Shown: positions 53,727 to 63,510 of the stretch, in pieces | Numbering within the stretch: the first letter of the stretch is position 1 | Layout of the letters: each line of letters opens with the position of its first letter | Assembly (NCBI GenBank): GCA_026390695.1 | Contig: JAPLFL010000089.1 | Coordinates: forward strand, 50,274 to 114,273 | Direction: 5' to 3' | DNA from: Candidatus Kapaibacterium sp. | Lineage (GTDB): Bacteria > Bacteroidota > Ignavibacteria > Kapaibacteriales > UBA2268 | Length of the DNA: 64,000 bases | Program-made: the position numbers and the translations under genes | Notes under the pieces: model-generated | What the model was told of the DNA's origin: nothing | Database searches by the model: none | Seen by the model: the letters and a program-made list of their open reading frames with translations, nothing else

Positions 53727-53927
53727 TATACTAATTGCAAAAAAATTAAAGAATTTATTGTTTTAGAAATTTCACTTTTAAAATTTCATTTTTTTTTGTA
53801 AATTGTATATCTGTACTTTGAGATTTATTATCATTACTTATTTTATTTCTAAAATGAATAGAATTTCTCCTTCAATAGTAAAATTAACCGTTCAATAAAT
53901 ATAATTTTCAAAATATTCAGGAGTGTT

Positions 53928-55892
53928 ATGTATCCAGGTGAAAAAAAATATCCACACATCTTCTCCCCCGCTTTTATAGGGACAATGGAAGTGAAAAACC
54001 GAGTAAAATACGGCTCAACCGAGACTAATTTTAATCTTCGTGACGGCTTTGTTACTGATGTTGAAGTTGCTTATATGGAAGCTCAAGCTAAAAGCGGAGC
54101 CGGATTGATTACAACTCAAGGAGCTTTTACCGATCCTGCCGGTGAAGGAAAAGGTTATGTCGGAATGATGGGTATTTGGGATGATAAGTTTATTCCGGGA
54201 TTAAAAAGAATTGCTGATGTAATCCGTAAACACGGAGCTAAAAGCATGTGCCAGTTGATGCATTGCGGCCGTGTTGGCGGTGTGGAATTAGATTATACCG
54301 TTGGCCCATCGGCAGTAAAACAAGCAATTCCTCGTTTTCGTGAACCTGTTGAAATGTCCCTTGAAAAAATCCAATTAACGATACAGGAGCATATCGATGG
54401 TGCAAGACGTATTGTTGAAGCCGGTTATGATGCAATCGAAATTTCAGGTATTGTCGGATATTTGATTTCAAATTTTAATTCAAAATATACAAATAAAAGA
54501 ACAGATCAGTATGGCGGCGATGTTGAAGGCAGAGCCCGCTTTATGCGCGAGATTATTGAAGGAATAAAAAAAGAAGTCGGTTCTGCAGTTCCTCTCATGA
54601 TTCGTCTTTGCGGTGAAGAACTTTTGGATGATCGTGGTGGGAATACACCCGAAGAGTGTTTACAAATTATAAAAATCGCAGAAAGAGCCGGTATTGACGC
54701 ACTTTCTGTAACGGTTGGGTGGCAGGAAGCCGCTGTTTCTGTTATCACACGCGATGTCCCGATGGGTAATTGGCTATATGTTGCAGAAAGAATGAAGCAA
54801 AACCTTAAAATTCCCGTTGCTATGGCTTATAGATTGTTCTATCCTGAATTACCGGAACAAGCAATAGCAGATGGGAAACTTGATTTCTGGGAGATGTGCC
54901 GACCTATGATTGCAGACCCGGATTTACCTCGCAAAATTATTGAAGATCGTCAGGAAGATATAATTCCTTGTATGGCTTGTAACCTTTGTTTAGCACGACT
55001 TTTCCGTGATCAACCAATTACCTGCTTAGTTCGTCCTACAACCGGATATGAAGCTCATCCGGATTGGCAAATTACACAGGCTCCAAAGAAGAAACGTGTT
55101 GTTGTCGTTGGTGGTGGACCGGCAGGTATGCAATGTGCTGTGGTTGCTGCTCAAAAAGGACACGATGTCACCTTGCACGAAAAATCCGGAAGATTAGGTG
55201 GGCAACTTGCCGTTGCTGCTCAAGGTCCGTTCGGCGACGAAGAATTCCAACGAATGATCGATTATTTCTCCACGCAAATGACTAAAAACGGCGTGAAAGT
55301 TGTTCTCAATAGTGAAATGAATGAAAAACATTTTGCAGATCCTTTGACCGCACCTGATACGGTTGTTCTTGCATCGGGATCATATTTGACAAAGAACGAC
55401 ATTCCGGGCGCTAATCGTGATAATGTTGTTTTTGCTCATGATGTAATCGAAGGAAAAGTTGAAATTGGAAAACGTATTTTAATCGCCGGTGGACGTGGTC
55501 TCGGTATTGCAGTTGCACAATTTTTGCTTAAAGATAAGAGTGAACATGAAATCACAATGGTTGAATCGCAGAAGAAAATCGGTCGAGATGTCAATCCATC
55601 ATATATTTGGCGTTATGTGAAAAAATTAAAACAAGGTAACGTAACGGTATTCAAAGCTACTAAAATTGTTGAAATAAATGATGACGGTGTTGTAATTAAC
55701 AGCCCTGAAGGCGGACAAATAACTATTCCAGTGGATACAGTGATTCTATCTGAACCGGTTCATTCAAGAAATGAATTAGCCGAACATTTGGAATATGCCG
55801 TCGGTGAACTTTATACTATCGGAGACGCAATGAAACCACGTCGTGCTCATAATGCCACTATGGAAGGATACAGGACAGGTCTTAAAATTTAA
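53928..55892 (+). CDS. Old yellow enzyme family flavin/iron-sulfur reductase (2,4-dienoyl-CoA reductase type)
   Basis: The 654-residue product has an OYE-like TIM barrel binding FMN (FSPAFIGTMEVKNRVKYGST, QLMHCGRVGG, NKRTDQYGGDVEGRARFMRE), a 4Fe-4S motif CMACNLCLARLFRDQPITC (the CxxCxxC-x11-C type), and a C-terminal FAD/NAD part (VVVVGGGPAGMQCAVVAAQK, ILIAGGRGLGIAVAQFL). This three-domain layout is that of FadH, 2-enoate reductase and trimethylamine dehydrogenase. It reduces a conjugated C=C bond with NAD(P)H; the substrate is not clear. It ends in a strong terminator. Confidence 0.9.
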   Translation: MYPGEKKYPHIFSPAFIGTMEVKNRVKYGSTETNFNLRDGFVTDVEVAYMEAQAKSGAGLITTQGAFTDPAGEGKGYVGMMGIWDDKFIPGLKRIADVIRKHGAKSMCQLMHCGRVGGVELDYTVGPSAVKQAIPRFREPVEMSLEKIQLTIQEHIDGARRIVEAGYDAIEISGIVGYLISNFNSKYTNKRTDQYGGDVEGRARFMREIIEGIKKEVGSAVPLMIRLCGEELLDDRGGNTPEECLQIIKIAERAGIDALSVTVGWQEAAVSVITRDVPMGNWLYVAERMKQNLKIPVAMAYRLFYPELPEQAIADGKLDFWEMCRPMIADPDLPRKIIEDRQEDIIPCMACNLCLARLFRDQPITCLVRPTTGYEAHPDWQITQAPKKKRVVVVGGGPAGMQCAVVAAQKGHDVTLHEKSGRLGGQLAVAAQGPFGDEEFQRMIDYFSTQMTKNGVKVVLNSEMNEKHFADPLTAPDTVVLASGSYLTKNDIPGANRDNVVFAHDVIEGKVEIGKRILIAGGRGLGIAVAQFLLKDKSEHEITMVESQKKIGRDVNPSYIWRYVKKLKQGNVTVFKATKIVEINDDGVVINSPEGGQITIPVDTVILSEPVHSRNELAEHLEYAVGELYTIGDAMKPRRAHNATMEGYRTGLKI

Positions 55893-55937
55893 TTTCAAAT
55901 TAAGTAATTGAGATTTGGAATTTAAATGATAAATGCG

Positions 55938-55968
55938 AAAAGGGTGGATGTGGAGTTCACCCTTTTTT
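55938..55968 (+). terminator. Rho-independent terminator after the reductase gene
   Basis: AAAAGGGTG (55938-55946) and CACCCTTTT (55958-55966) form a 9-bp stem with an 11-nt loop and T-run, 46 nt after the stop. Confidence 0.85.
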
Positions 55969-56030
55969 CTTGGTTTAATTAGTAAAATGTATTAACTTTG
56001 TTTTTTTCTTTCATATATTTTGGGACTGCT

Positions 56031-57002
56031 ATGAAGAATGTAACTTATGAAAACATTAAACCACTCGTCGATGGCTTCCACCGCGAAAATCAAAATCTTA
56101 TTTGCCAGTTCAGATGCCCGAAAACAGGTGAAAATTTTTCTGTTATGAGCACTATCATTCAAAATACCCAGACATTTGATGAAGCGTTTTTAAAATCAAA
56201 TTCTAATTCTATTTTCTATAATATCCGTGCTTCTTTGAGCAGAAAACTCAAACCTTCTAAAAAAATTGTTGTTCATGAAAAATCCGATCCCGATGACGAG
56301 CACTTCTTTCTTCTTGATATGAAGAACTCTGAATTGCAAAACACTATTGTTAATGCCTTTGAACAAATATCCCCGCTCTTTGCCTGGGACGATAATCACA
56401 CAAGCTTTACTTACATGGGTGAACAAGCATCGATTGTAAACCGCTTTGATACAATGCTGAACGACAATCCGATTGAGGATGAACATCATTTAGAGCTACT
56501 GTCACGCATGCTATTTTCAATTGCTTTTGCAGATGGTAAAATCACAATTGAAGAGGAAGATTTTCTTTCAGGTTTTCTTGACATTGATCTGCATTCGATT
56601 GATAAAGGAATTGTTTTAAAGCCTGTCAGCAAAGAAGAGCTTGAAACCGTCGGTGATATTAAAACACGTGAAACTATGCTGATGACTGCTTGGGCAATAG
56701 CATTCACCGATGAACATCTCGATTCAAATGAGATTGAGAATTTAAACAGATTTGCAGATTGGCTCACAATTCCTGAAACAAGGAAAATGGAGCTCAAGAA
56801 TCTGGCACAGGTTTATATTCTTGAAAATGTTGCAAAACAGTTTAATCAAACTTTGAATTTCGTCAATGATATAGATGCCAAATCGGATTATTCATTAAGT
56901 GAACGTTTTGCAATCGATTCTGTTACAAGATTTGCTAAAAATATTGGTTTGGATGAGATGGTAGCAACAAAGGTTCTCAATGATTTAAAAATTCAAAATT
57001 AA
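56031..57002 (+). CDS. TerB-like domain protein
   Basis: From the ATG at 56031 (GGGA upstream) the product has 323 residues. Its N-terminal part has CQFRCPKTGENFSV and an unknown beta domain; the C-terminal half has two TerB-like four-helix segments with metal-site-like acidic motifs: MLFSIAFADGKITIEEEDFL and MTAWAIAFTDEHLDSNEIEN (the A-D/T-D-G/E-x-I/L-x-x-x-E pattern). TerB folds bind metal and occur in stress and membrane-linked proteins. An upstream start at 55998 would add 11 residues without a ribosome site. Confidence 0.75.
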   Translation: MKNVTYENIKPLVDGFHRENQNLICQFRCPKTGENFSVMSTIIQNTQTFDEAFLKSNSNSIFYNIRASLSRKLKPSKKIVVHEKSDPDDEHFFLLDMKNSELQNTIVNAFEQISPLFAWDDNHTSFTYMGEQASIVNRFDTMLNDNPIEDEHHLELLSRMLFSIAFADGKITIEEEDFLSGFLDIDLHSIDKGIVLKPVSKEELETVGDIKTRETMLMTAWAIAFTDEHLDSNEIENLNRFADWLTIPETRKMELKNLAQVYILENVAKQFNQTLNFVNDIDAKSDYSLSERFAIDSVTRFAKNIGLDEMVATKVLNDLKIQN

Positions 57003-57022
57003 AATACTCTTTTACTTTTTCT

Positions 57023-57243
57023 GAGGCTGTCTCAAAAACCTCATTTCTGTCATTCCTGCGAATGGCTTGTGTAAAAACTCCTTATTGCTGTCATTCCTGC
57101 GAATGCAGGAATCTCCTAAGGTGCCATAGATGGGGATTCCCGCATTCGCGGGAATGACAAGTTATTTAAATTTGTAGGTTTTCACACAGGCTCGAATGCA
57201 GGAATGACATTTTTGTTAAATATGTGGCTTTAAAGACAGCCTC
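57023..57243. mobile_element. MITE-like element, GAGGCTGTCT terminal-repeat family (copy 2)
   Basis: The ends GAGGCTGTCT (57023-57032) and AGACAGCCTC (57234-57243) are perfect 10-bp inverted repeats. The interior has several ATTCCTGCGAATGCAGGAAT-type palindromes. It is related to 4768-4894. Its right end supplies the last codons and stop of the small gene at 57230-57496. Confidence 0.7.
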
Positions 57244-57496
57244 CATTATTAAATAATGTCATTCCTGTGATCGTATTTTTCGTTTCGGTCGCGCCGATAT
57301 AATCAGCATAATAATAAGCATCCCCCTGAAACACCTCGAAAGCGTTTCCTAATGTCTCCATCGCCGTCACCATCAAAGCAGTAACGCCGCGAGCGGTAAA
57401 TTCAGTCTGGTCGCGAGTCATCGTGCCCACCAGATTACTGGTGAACATACAAAGCTCGGCGTCAGAAAAGTTGTAATCTCTTTTAGAAGAATTCAT
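57230..57496 (-). pseudogene. Small conserved-type protein, truncated by the adjacent element
   Basis: The 88-residue frame starts MNSSKRDYNFSDAELCMFTS and is helical, with an (E)TLGNAFEVFQGDAYYYADYI segment. I know related small proteins from Bacteroidota that start K-R-D-Y-N-(Y/F)-(S/T)-D-A-E and continue with a basic helical C-terminus after a similar segment. Here the end reads NTITGMTLFNNGGCL, where GGCTGT and TAA derive from the MITE-like terminus. The gene was probably cut by the insertion. Function unknown. Confidence 0.55.
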
Positions 57497-57575
57497 AAAT
57501 CAAATCTCCAATTAAATTTATAGAACAAAGTTAATTAAAAATCTAAATAAAAATGTTAAAACAGCTTTCATATTA

Positions 57576-57996
57576 ATTAGCAGTACTCTCGCAATCATTA
57601 GCAATAGTATCGTAAATGTTAGCAACACTATTGTAAGTATTAGCAGTACTCTCGCAATCATTAGCAATAGTATCGTAAATGTTAGCAACACTATTGTAAG
57701 TGTTAGCAGCGTTCTCGTAATCGTTAGCAATACTTTCGTAAACGTTAGCAGTACTCTCGTAATCGTTAGCAACACTTTCGTAAACGTTAGCAGTGCTCTC
57801 GTAATCATACGAGAGTGCTGCTAAAGCATACGGAAGTGCTGCTAAAGCATACGGAAGTTTTGCTAAGGCATACGAGACACTTGCTAAAGAATACACGAGT
57901 TCTGCTAAAGCATACGGAAGTATTCCTGACGTTTATAAAAGTACTGCTAATGCTTACGAAAGTATTTCTAACGCATACGAAAGCGTAAAAGCCGTA
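57576..57996. repeat. Head-to-head inverted 21-bp minisatellite (11 + 9 units)
   Basis: Eleven 21-bp units (57576-57806; type GTTAGCAGTACTCTCGTAAT plus C) are followed, after one base, by nine units of the opposite orientation (57808-57996; type TACGGAAGTGCTGCTAAAGC plus A). The centre GCTCTCGTA-atca-TACGAGAGTGC is a perfect hairpin. Units 1-3 and 4-6 of the left arm are exact three-unit copies. Read outward from the centre on either strand, both arms encode the heptad Y-(E/G)-S-x-A-(N/K)-x. No frame has a convincing start with a ribosome-binding site. This array fills the 605-bp gap between the truncated gene and the carboxylase gene. Confidence 0.88.
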
Positions 57997-58101
57997 AAAA
58001 TCAACAAAATTTATCAAAGAACGAACCAAAGTCTCTTCCACTTGCCGTATTCCAAATTTCATCCATTCTGTATCTTGAATTTTATATTTTACTTTAATAC
58101 C

Positions 58102-59709
58102 CTACATTCTTATCACACCATTCTTCTGATCAGGAATCGGTGCATTGAGTGACATTGAAATTCCAAGAGCTAATGCATTTCTTGTATCTAATGGTGAAAT
58201 AATTCCATCATCCCAGATTCGTGCTGAACTATAATACGGACTGCCCTCATACTCATATTTTTCAAGAATTGGTAGTCTGATTGCTTTAATTTCATCTTCT
58301 GAAAGAGTAACTCCAGTTTTCTGTAATTGTTTAATTTTAACAGTGGCAAGTACATCAGCAGCCTGCTCGCCTCCCATGACGGAGATACGGCTGTGCGGCC
58401 ACATCCAAAGCACGCGCGGATTATAGCCACGTCCACACATTGCATAATTTCCTGCTCCATTTGAAGCGCCGACAATTAAAGTGAAGCGCGGAACTTGTGC
58501 ATTTGCGACGGCATGAACGAATTTAGCTCCATCGCGGGCTATACCCCCATTTTCATATTTCTTACCAATCATAAAGCCGGTAATATTCTGCAAGAAGAGC
58601 AGTGGAATCTTGCGCATAGTGCAGAGTTCGACAAAATGAGCACCCTTCTGACTGGATTCTGCAAACAAAACACCGTTATTGCCGATAATTCCGACCGGAT
58701 AACCCATAATATGAGCAAACCCGGTAACAAGAGTTGTCCCATAATTCTCTTTAAACTCCTGGAAACGGCTGCCATCGACAATGCGAGCGATTGCTTCGCG
58801 AATGTCATAAGGTGTACGAACGGATTTTGGAATGATTCCAAGCAATTCTTTTGGATCATAGTAAGGTTCTTCAATTTCAATTCGTTCTAATTCAAATTTA
58901 TTGACTTTGCCGAAGTTTTCAACGATATTTCTTGCAATGTCAAGAGCATGTTCATCGCTTTGAGCAAGATGATCGGACACACCTGAGAGCTTGCAATGTA
59001 CGTCAGCTCCGCCTAACTCTTCATCAGTGACAATTTCTCCGGTTGCAGCCTTCACAAGTGGTGGGCCGCCAATGAATATAGTTGCCTGATTGCGCACCAT
59101 GACAGTTTCATCACTCATGGCAGGGACATAAGCACCGCCGGCAGTGCATGAACCCATGACGACAGCAACTTGCGGAACTCCCATTGCTGATAATCGTGCC
59201 TGATTATAAAATATTTTTCCGAAATGATCTCGATCGGGGAAGACATCTGCCTGATAAGGAAGAAATACACCTCCAGAATCCACTAAATATATACATGGAA
59301 GATGGTTTTCCATTGCAATCTCTTGGGCACGGACATGTTTTTTGACGGTCATTGGATAATATGTACCACCTTTGACGGTCGCATCATTGGCGACGATCAT
59401 GCACTCGCGGCCGTGAACACGTCCGATTCCGGTTATTACTCCAGCTGCGGGTGCTTCGTTGTCATACATATCGTAGCCAGCGAATTGTGAGAACTCCAAA
59501 AAAGGAGTATCTTTATCAAGCAGCCCTTTAACTCTGTCGCGAACTAATAATTTTCCGCGATCAAGGTGGGTTTTGCGGGCGCGTTCGGTGCCACCAAGTT
59601 TTACAATGTCAAGACGTTCTTTGAGTTCGGCGATAATTTTTTCCGAATACTCGTAATTTTCTTTAAAAGTTGGACTTTTAGTTGAGATTTTTGATTTGAT
59701 ACGGTTCAT
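58102..59709 (-). CDS. mccB: Acyl-CoA carboxylase beta subunit, methylcrotonyl-CoA carboxylase type
   Basis: The 535-residue product is a biotin-dependent carboxyltransferase: [76 protein letters not shown] and [12 protein letters not shown] in the N half, then [20 protein letters not shown] and [14 protein letters not shown] in the C half. The FPDRDHFG and [10 protein letters not shown] motifs favour the methylcrotonyl/geranyl type over propionyl. It transfers carboxyl from biotin to the acyl-CoA, in leucine breakdown if the call is right. The alpha (biotin carboxylase) subunit is not nearby. Confidence 0.9.
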   Translation of the reverse strand: MNRIKSKISTKSPTFKENYEYSEKIIAELKERLDIVKLGGTERARKTHLDRGKLLVRDRVKGLLDKDTPFLEFSQFAGYDMYDNEAPAAGVITGIGRVHGRECMIVANDATVKGGTYYPMTVKKHVRAQEIAMENHLPCIYLVDSGGVFLPYQADVFPDRDHFGKIFYNQARLSAMGVPQVAVVMGSCTAGGAYVPAMSDETVMVRNQATIFIGGPPLVKAATGEIVTDEELGGADVHCKLSGVSDHLAQSDEHALDIARNIVENFGKVNKFELERIEIEEPYYDPKELLGIIPKSVRTPYDIREAIARIVDGSRFQEFKENYGTTLVTGFAHIMGYPVGIIGNNGVLFAESSQKGAHFVELCTMRKIPLLFLQNITGFMIGKKYENGGIARDGAKFVHAVANAQVPRFTLIVGASNGAGNYAMCGRGYNPRVLWMWPHSRISVMGGEQAADVLATVKIKQLQKTGVTLSEDEIKAIRLPILEKYEYEGSPYYSSARIWDDGIISPLDTRNALALGISMSLNAPIPDQKNGVIRM

Positions 59710-60014
59710 GGTTTTTAATTATGAGTTATGAATTATGAGTTATAAGTTTTAACAAGTTTTAACAAGTTTTCGTTTTTAAATATGGAATATTTCAATATCA
59801 CGAAATTGATTTTTACTTTTATATCTTCAACCCTTTTTGGTTTAAAAATTGAAATTCATATTTTTGCCCAAAAGAGTGGGTTATAGTTAATTTTTGTTTG
59901 CACTGTATTTTAAAATATATTATTCACATCCATTATTAAAAAAAACAATGTATCGGGAGCTATGTCCAGTCCATTTTCCCAAAAAATATTCATATAGTTA
60001 TATATTTGGAAAAT
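59710..60014. other. Intergenic region upstream of the carboxylase gene
   Basis: It contains short direct repeats of TTATGAGTTATGAATTATGA type (59718-59745) and three AACAAGTTTT units (59750-59775). No toxin gene partner for the antitoxin-like gene at 60015-60221 is found; the longest minus-strand frame after it is 28 codons. Confidence 0.6.
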
Positions 60015-60221
60015 TTAGGATTTACCAGCAATTAAATTTGCTGGGACATTATTAGCAAGTTGAGATAATTTATTATTTGTCTGATCAAATTTATTATCCC
60101 ATATTTTCTCAACTTCAATCTCATCAATAATAAGATGAGCTATTAAATCCTGTCTGTCATCTTGCAGATCTAAAACTGAGTTCCAAGTTTGGCCGAGTAT
60201 TTGAGTCATATTTTTATCCAA
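60015..60221 (-). CDS. Orphan antitoxin-like small protein
   Basis: The 68-residue product ends EIEVEKIWDNKFDQTNNKLS and then QLANNVPANLIAGKS. This W-D-x-x-F-x-x-(S/T)-x-x-x-L-x-x-L-A...G-K-(S/T) pattern is typical of small antitoxins encoded beside RelE/PIN-like toxins. No toxin lies next to it on either side. It may be a leftover, or act against a toxin elsewhere. Confidence 0.6.
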   Translation of the reverse strand: MDKNMTQILGQTWNSVLDLQDDRQDLIAHLIIDEIEVEKIWDNKFDQTNNKLSQLANNVPANLIAGKS

Positions 60222-60449
60222 TTAAATTTGATTTTTAAAAAATGTATTTTTTCTGACAGGTTAAAAACGAAGAAATATCCAAATTAGTTTACTTATTAGT
60301 TTATTTCTATGGAGTACACGAGCAATTTTTATTAATTTTTCATCGTTAAAAATACTGGGTTCAGTCATTATATATTTTCATGATTATTTCAAAAAGATAT
60401 TTAAAACGAAGGATATTTTTATATATTTGAGATAAAATCTTTAATTTAA

Positions 60450-62210
60450 TTACTTATACCATCTTTTCTCAAGCCACTTTTGAGCTTCTGCTGACCCAAG
60501 ATTTGCTGCTACTCTGAAATTCATTAATTGATTAACTGTATCCCCAATTTTTCCATAAAGAACTGCTAAATTTTTATATGCTAAAACACTTTTTCTGTCT
60601 AATCCAATTGCTTTTTGATAAGCTTTCATTGCATTTGGTAAATCATTTTTAAAGAATAATGATGAGCCAAGATTAATATAAATATCGGGATTTGATGAAT
60701 CTAATGCTAATGCTTTATAAAAATTAATAATTGCACTGTCTTTTTGATTGTTATTATTAAATGCAAGCCCTAAGTTATAATACTGCCTACTACTTTCAGA
60801 AATATTTAATGCTTTTTTAAATAAAGAGATAGATTCCTCTAATTGTTTGGATTTCATAAGCAGAATTCCAAGATTATTATATGCTTGCTGGTAATTTGGT
60901 GCAATTTCTATTGCTTTGCGGTAATATTTCGCTGCTTGATTTAATTCTTTTGAATTATCAAAGCAAACACCATATCCGAAATTAGCAATTGCACTTTCAG
61001 GACTTGTGGCAACAGCTTTTTTATAAAAAGAATCTGCACTCGAATAATTTGAAATATTATTTAAAGTTGCTCCCACTCCGATTGCTAAAGCGATAATTAG
61101 TATATATTTATTATGATAAATTTTTATCTCTGATTTTTCAATAGATATACATGCAATTAATATCCCAAATAATGGTAAATATGCTCGACATTCAAAATAA
61201 TCTATTCCAAATTTCTCATAACTTGAAATTAATCCAGGAACAAGTGATATTATAAAAATAATAATGCCAAATAACATATATTTAAAGTCAGATTTGTAGC
61301 GGTTTTTAAAAATAAACCATAAAACTACACAAAATAGAATAAATCCGGCTGTACTAATTAACAAATTAAATTGAGGCAAGGGTGATAAAATAAATGGAAA
61401 TAATGTTTTTAAAATAATCTCAGGCAAGATAAATAGGTTTTTGCAAATATTGGTAATTCCAATATTTGCTGCTATAGCGGAATCAATATTAGAATTAGAT
61501 CGCAAAAAAGCATAAATAATATAAATTAATATTGTTGAAATAAAAAACTGATAATATCTAAACATTTCATTTTGTTTAAAAATTAACAGATAACTTAATA
61601 ATATGAGAGGTATTATGAGACCGGTTTCTTTTGATAAAAACGAAAAAAGTATAAAAACTGAAGAAATAATTAAACTTATGTGTTTTCTATTATCAACATA
61701 CTTCAAGAAAAAAATAAATCCGAGAATGAAGTTTAGTCCTAATATCAAATCGTTTCTACCCGGGATCCAGGCAATGGAGTTGCTCAGAAGAGGATGAGAT
61801 GCTGCTATAAGGGTCCAAACTAATGCTTTTTTATTTTCAACATTCCAAAATGTAAATAAATATAACAAACAACAAATTGAAAAAGCATGAATTGTGACAT
61901 TTGTCAAATGATAAATATAAGGCAATTTCCCAGCTATGGCTGCATCTATAATAAATGATAAATTTACAATCGGGCGATAATAAATATCGAGATAACTATC
62001 CTTTAAAAAACTGCCTGTAAGTTTTGAACTTGCTAAGATAGAAGAATAGTCGTCCAATATAATTTTATCATCATCTAAAAATGAAAAATCAAAACTTATA
62101 GATATACCCCAAATCAAGAAAACAAACAGAAAGACCAATATATAATGAATATAATTAATCCTTTGAATTTTTTTATTGTTCAGATTTATTTTTGATTTCT
62201 TATTTGTCAT
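60450..62210 (-). CDS. Multispanning membrane protein with C-terminal TPR repeats
   Basis: The 586-residue product has about 10 membrane helices in residues 15-385 (e.g. HYILVFLFVFLIWGISISF, ALVWTLIAASHPLLSNSIAW, LIIPLILLSYLLIF) and then TPR repeats (about 400-586: ESAIANFGYGVCFDNSKELN, YQQAYNNLGILLMKSKQLEE, SNPDIYINLGSSLFFKND). The motif FDFSFLDDDKIILDD after the first helix fits the Asp-Asp loop of GT-C/TMTC-type mannosyltransferases, which have the same membrane-plus-TPR layout. It may glycosylate exported proteins using a lipid-linked sugar. Activity is inferred from layout and the acidic loop. Confidence 0.75.
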   Translation of the reverse strand: MTNKKSKINLNNKKIQRINYIHYILVFLFVFLIWGISISFDFSFLDDDKIILDDYSSILASSKLTGSFLKDSYLDIYYRPIVNLSFIIDAAIAGKLPYIYHLTNVTIHAFSICCLLYLFTFWNVENKKALVWTLIAASHPLLSNSIAWIPGRNDLILGLNFILGFIFFLKYVDNRKHISLIISSVFILFSFLSKETGLIIPLILLSYLLIFKQNEMFRYYQFFISTILIYIIYAFLRSNSNIDSAIAANIGITNICKNLFILPEIILKTLFPFILSPLPQFNLLISTAGFILFCVVLWFIFKNRYKSDFKYMLFGIIIFIISLVPGLISSYEKFGIDYFECRAYLPLFGILIACISIEKSEIKIYHNKYILIIALAIGVGATLNNISNYSSADSFYKKAVATSPESAIANFGYGVCFDNSKELNQAAKYYRKAIEIAPNYQQAYNNLGILLMKSKQLEESISLFKKALNISESSRQYYNLGLAFNNNNQKDSAIINFYKALALDSSNPDIYINLGSSLFFKNDLPNAMKAYQKAIGLDRKSVLAYKNLAVLYGKIGDTVNQLMNFRVAANLGSAEAQKWLEKRWYK

Positions 62211-62279
62211 TCTAATTAGTTAATTTATTTACAAATCAATTCTAATATTATTAATTTCACTCTCCTGAAATTATTCCTT

Positions 62280-63263
62280 CTATTTAATCTGATCTGAAAT
62301 AATTTCTACGATTCTAAGTGCTTCTGCCGCATCTGCTGCGGTAACAGGAGCTGCTAAATTATTTACAATTGAATCTACAAATGCTCGTTGTTCTTCTGCA
62401 ATAGCGTTTGATTGCGGCATTTCGGGTTTTTCAAAGTAAATATTTTTATTCTTTATGCCTGCATCAAGTATTCCAAGCTGTGACGCATGAATTGAATTTT
62501 GGTTTAGTTCCTCATCATCAGCAATCAATCGGAAAACATCTACATTCGGTTTGCCAAAATCAATAGAGAAATAGGCATCCTGCTGGAATATTCTCATTTT
62601 TCGCATTGCATTTGCAGAAATTCTGGATGCTGTTAAATTAGCTACCGCACCGTTTTCAAATTTCAGCCTAACGTTTGCAATATCTGTGGTATCAGTCAAA
62701 ACACTAACTCCATTAGCATCAATAGAAGTAACCTTGGATTTCACCAACCATAGGACTAAATCAATATCATGGATCATCAGAGCATGAATAACAGAAACAT
62801 CAATAGCACGTGGTTTAAACTGACTGAGCCTGTGCGATTCAATGAATAAGGGCTTTATCGAATATTGTTCCAGAGCGACTATTGCAGGATTGAACCGCTC
62901 TACGTGACCAACTGACAACAATACACCTTTCTCATTGGCAGTTATTATCAATTTTGATGCTTCTTCGTAGGTTGAAGTAATTGGTTTTTCAATAAAACAA
63001 TGTTTATTTGCATTAATACATTTCATAGAAATATCGAAATGTAAACTTGTTGGAACAGCAATAGTAATAGCATCGCTCGCACTGATAGCCACATCTAACG
63101 ATTCAAAATAACTACAATTAAGATCAGAAGCAATTTTCATGCTTCGTTCAGTATCGATATCATAAATCCCAACAAATTCCACATTCTGTTGATTTTTCCA
63201 TAATTTAGCATGAATTGACCCGAGATGTCCCGTCCCGATAACAGCAATTTTAAGTTTGTTCAT
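62280..63263 (-). CDS. Gfo/Idh/MocA-family NAD(P)-dependent sugar dehydrogenase, GnnA-like
   Basis: The 327-residue product has the Rossmann motif IAVIGTGHLGSIHAKLW, the conserved EKPITSTYEEASKL block (with catalytic Lys of the family), GHVERFNPAI, and VIHALMIHDIDLVLWLV with the conserved His. The GHVERFNP motif and DIDLVLW occur in the GnnA-like group, which oxidises UDP-GlcNAc at C3 for 3-amino lipid A. A partner aminotransferase (GnnB) is not visible in the window, so the substrate is not settled. It reads minus, opposite to tRNA-Lys. Confidence 0.82.
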   Translation of the reverse strand: MNKLKIAVIGTGHLGSIHAKLWKNQQNVEFVGIYDIDTERSMKIASDLNCSYFESLDVAISASDAITIAVPTSLHFDISMKCINANKHCFIEKPITSTYEEASKLIITANEKGVLLSVGHVERFNPAIVALEQYSIKPLFIESHRLSQFKPRAIDVSVIHALMIHDIDLVLWLVKSKVTSIDANGVSVLTDTTDIANVRLKFENGAVANLTASRISANAMRKMRIFQQDAYFSIDFGKPNVDVFRLIADDEELNQNSIHASQLGILDAGIKNKNIYFEKPEMPQSNAIAEEQRAFVDSIVNNLAAPVTAADAAEALRIVEIISDQIK

Positions 63264-63326
63264 AATAGTAAAATATTAAAAAGTACAAATTTACGTATAA
63301 AATGGAGAAAAAATGTAAAAAAAATC

Positions 63327-63357
63327 TTGGTGGGTAAAGAAAAAATTCGTAATTTTG
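63327..63357 (+). promoter_or_regulatory. tRNA-Lys promoter, Bacteroidota type
   Basis: TTG at 63327-63329 and TAATTTTG at 63350-63357, 20 bp apart, end 4 bp before the mature tRNA. It is identical in elements and spacing to the promoter of tRNA-Glu. Confidence 0.72.
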
Positions 63358-63361
63358 CTGT

Positions 63362-63435
63362 GTTCCGTTAGCTCAGCTGGCCAGAGCATCTGACTCTTAA
63401 TCAGAGGGTCAGGGGTTCGACTCCCCTACGGAGCA
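63362..63435 (+). tRNA. tRNA-Lys (anticodon CTT)
   Basis: The 74-nt cloverleaf has acceptor stem GTTCCGT / ACGGAGC (one wobble pair) and discriminator A. The D arm is GCTCAGCTGGCCAGAGC, the anticodon stem-loop TCTGA-CTCTTAA-TCAGA (anticodon CTT), and the T arm GGGGTTCGACTCCCC. CCA is not encoded. A phage-type integrase gene ends 75 nt downstream, so the 3' part may be an attachment site. Confidence 0.96.
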
Positions 63436-63447
63436 CTCAATAAAATA

Positions 63448-63480
63448 AAGCACTTACAAGAAATTATAAGTGCTTTTTTT
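63448..63480 (+). terminator. Rho-independent terminator after tRNA-Lys
   Basis: AAGCACTTA (63448-63456) and TAAGTGCTT (63467-63475) form a 9-bp stem with a 10-nt loop and a following T-run. Confidence 0.88.
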
Positions 63481-63510
63481 AATTTTGGGGACGATTTGGG
63501 GACGAATTTT

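Noticed and set aside
57576..57996. CRISPR array or integron-like array
   Set aside because: Units are contiguous and inverted in the middle, without spacers or a leader.
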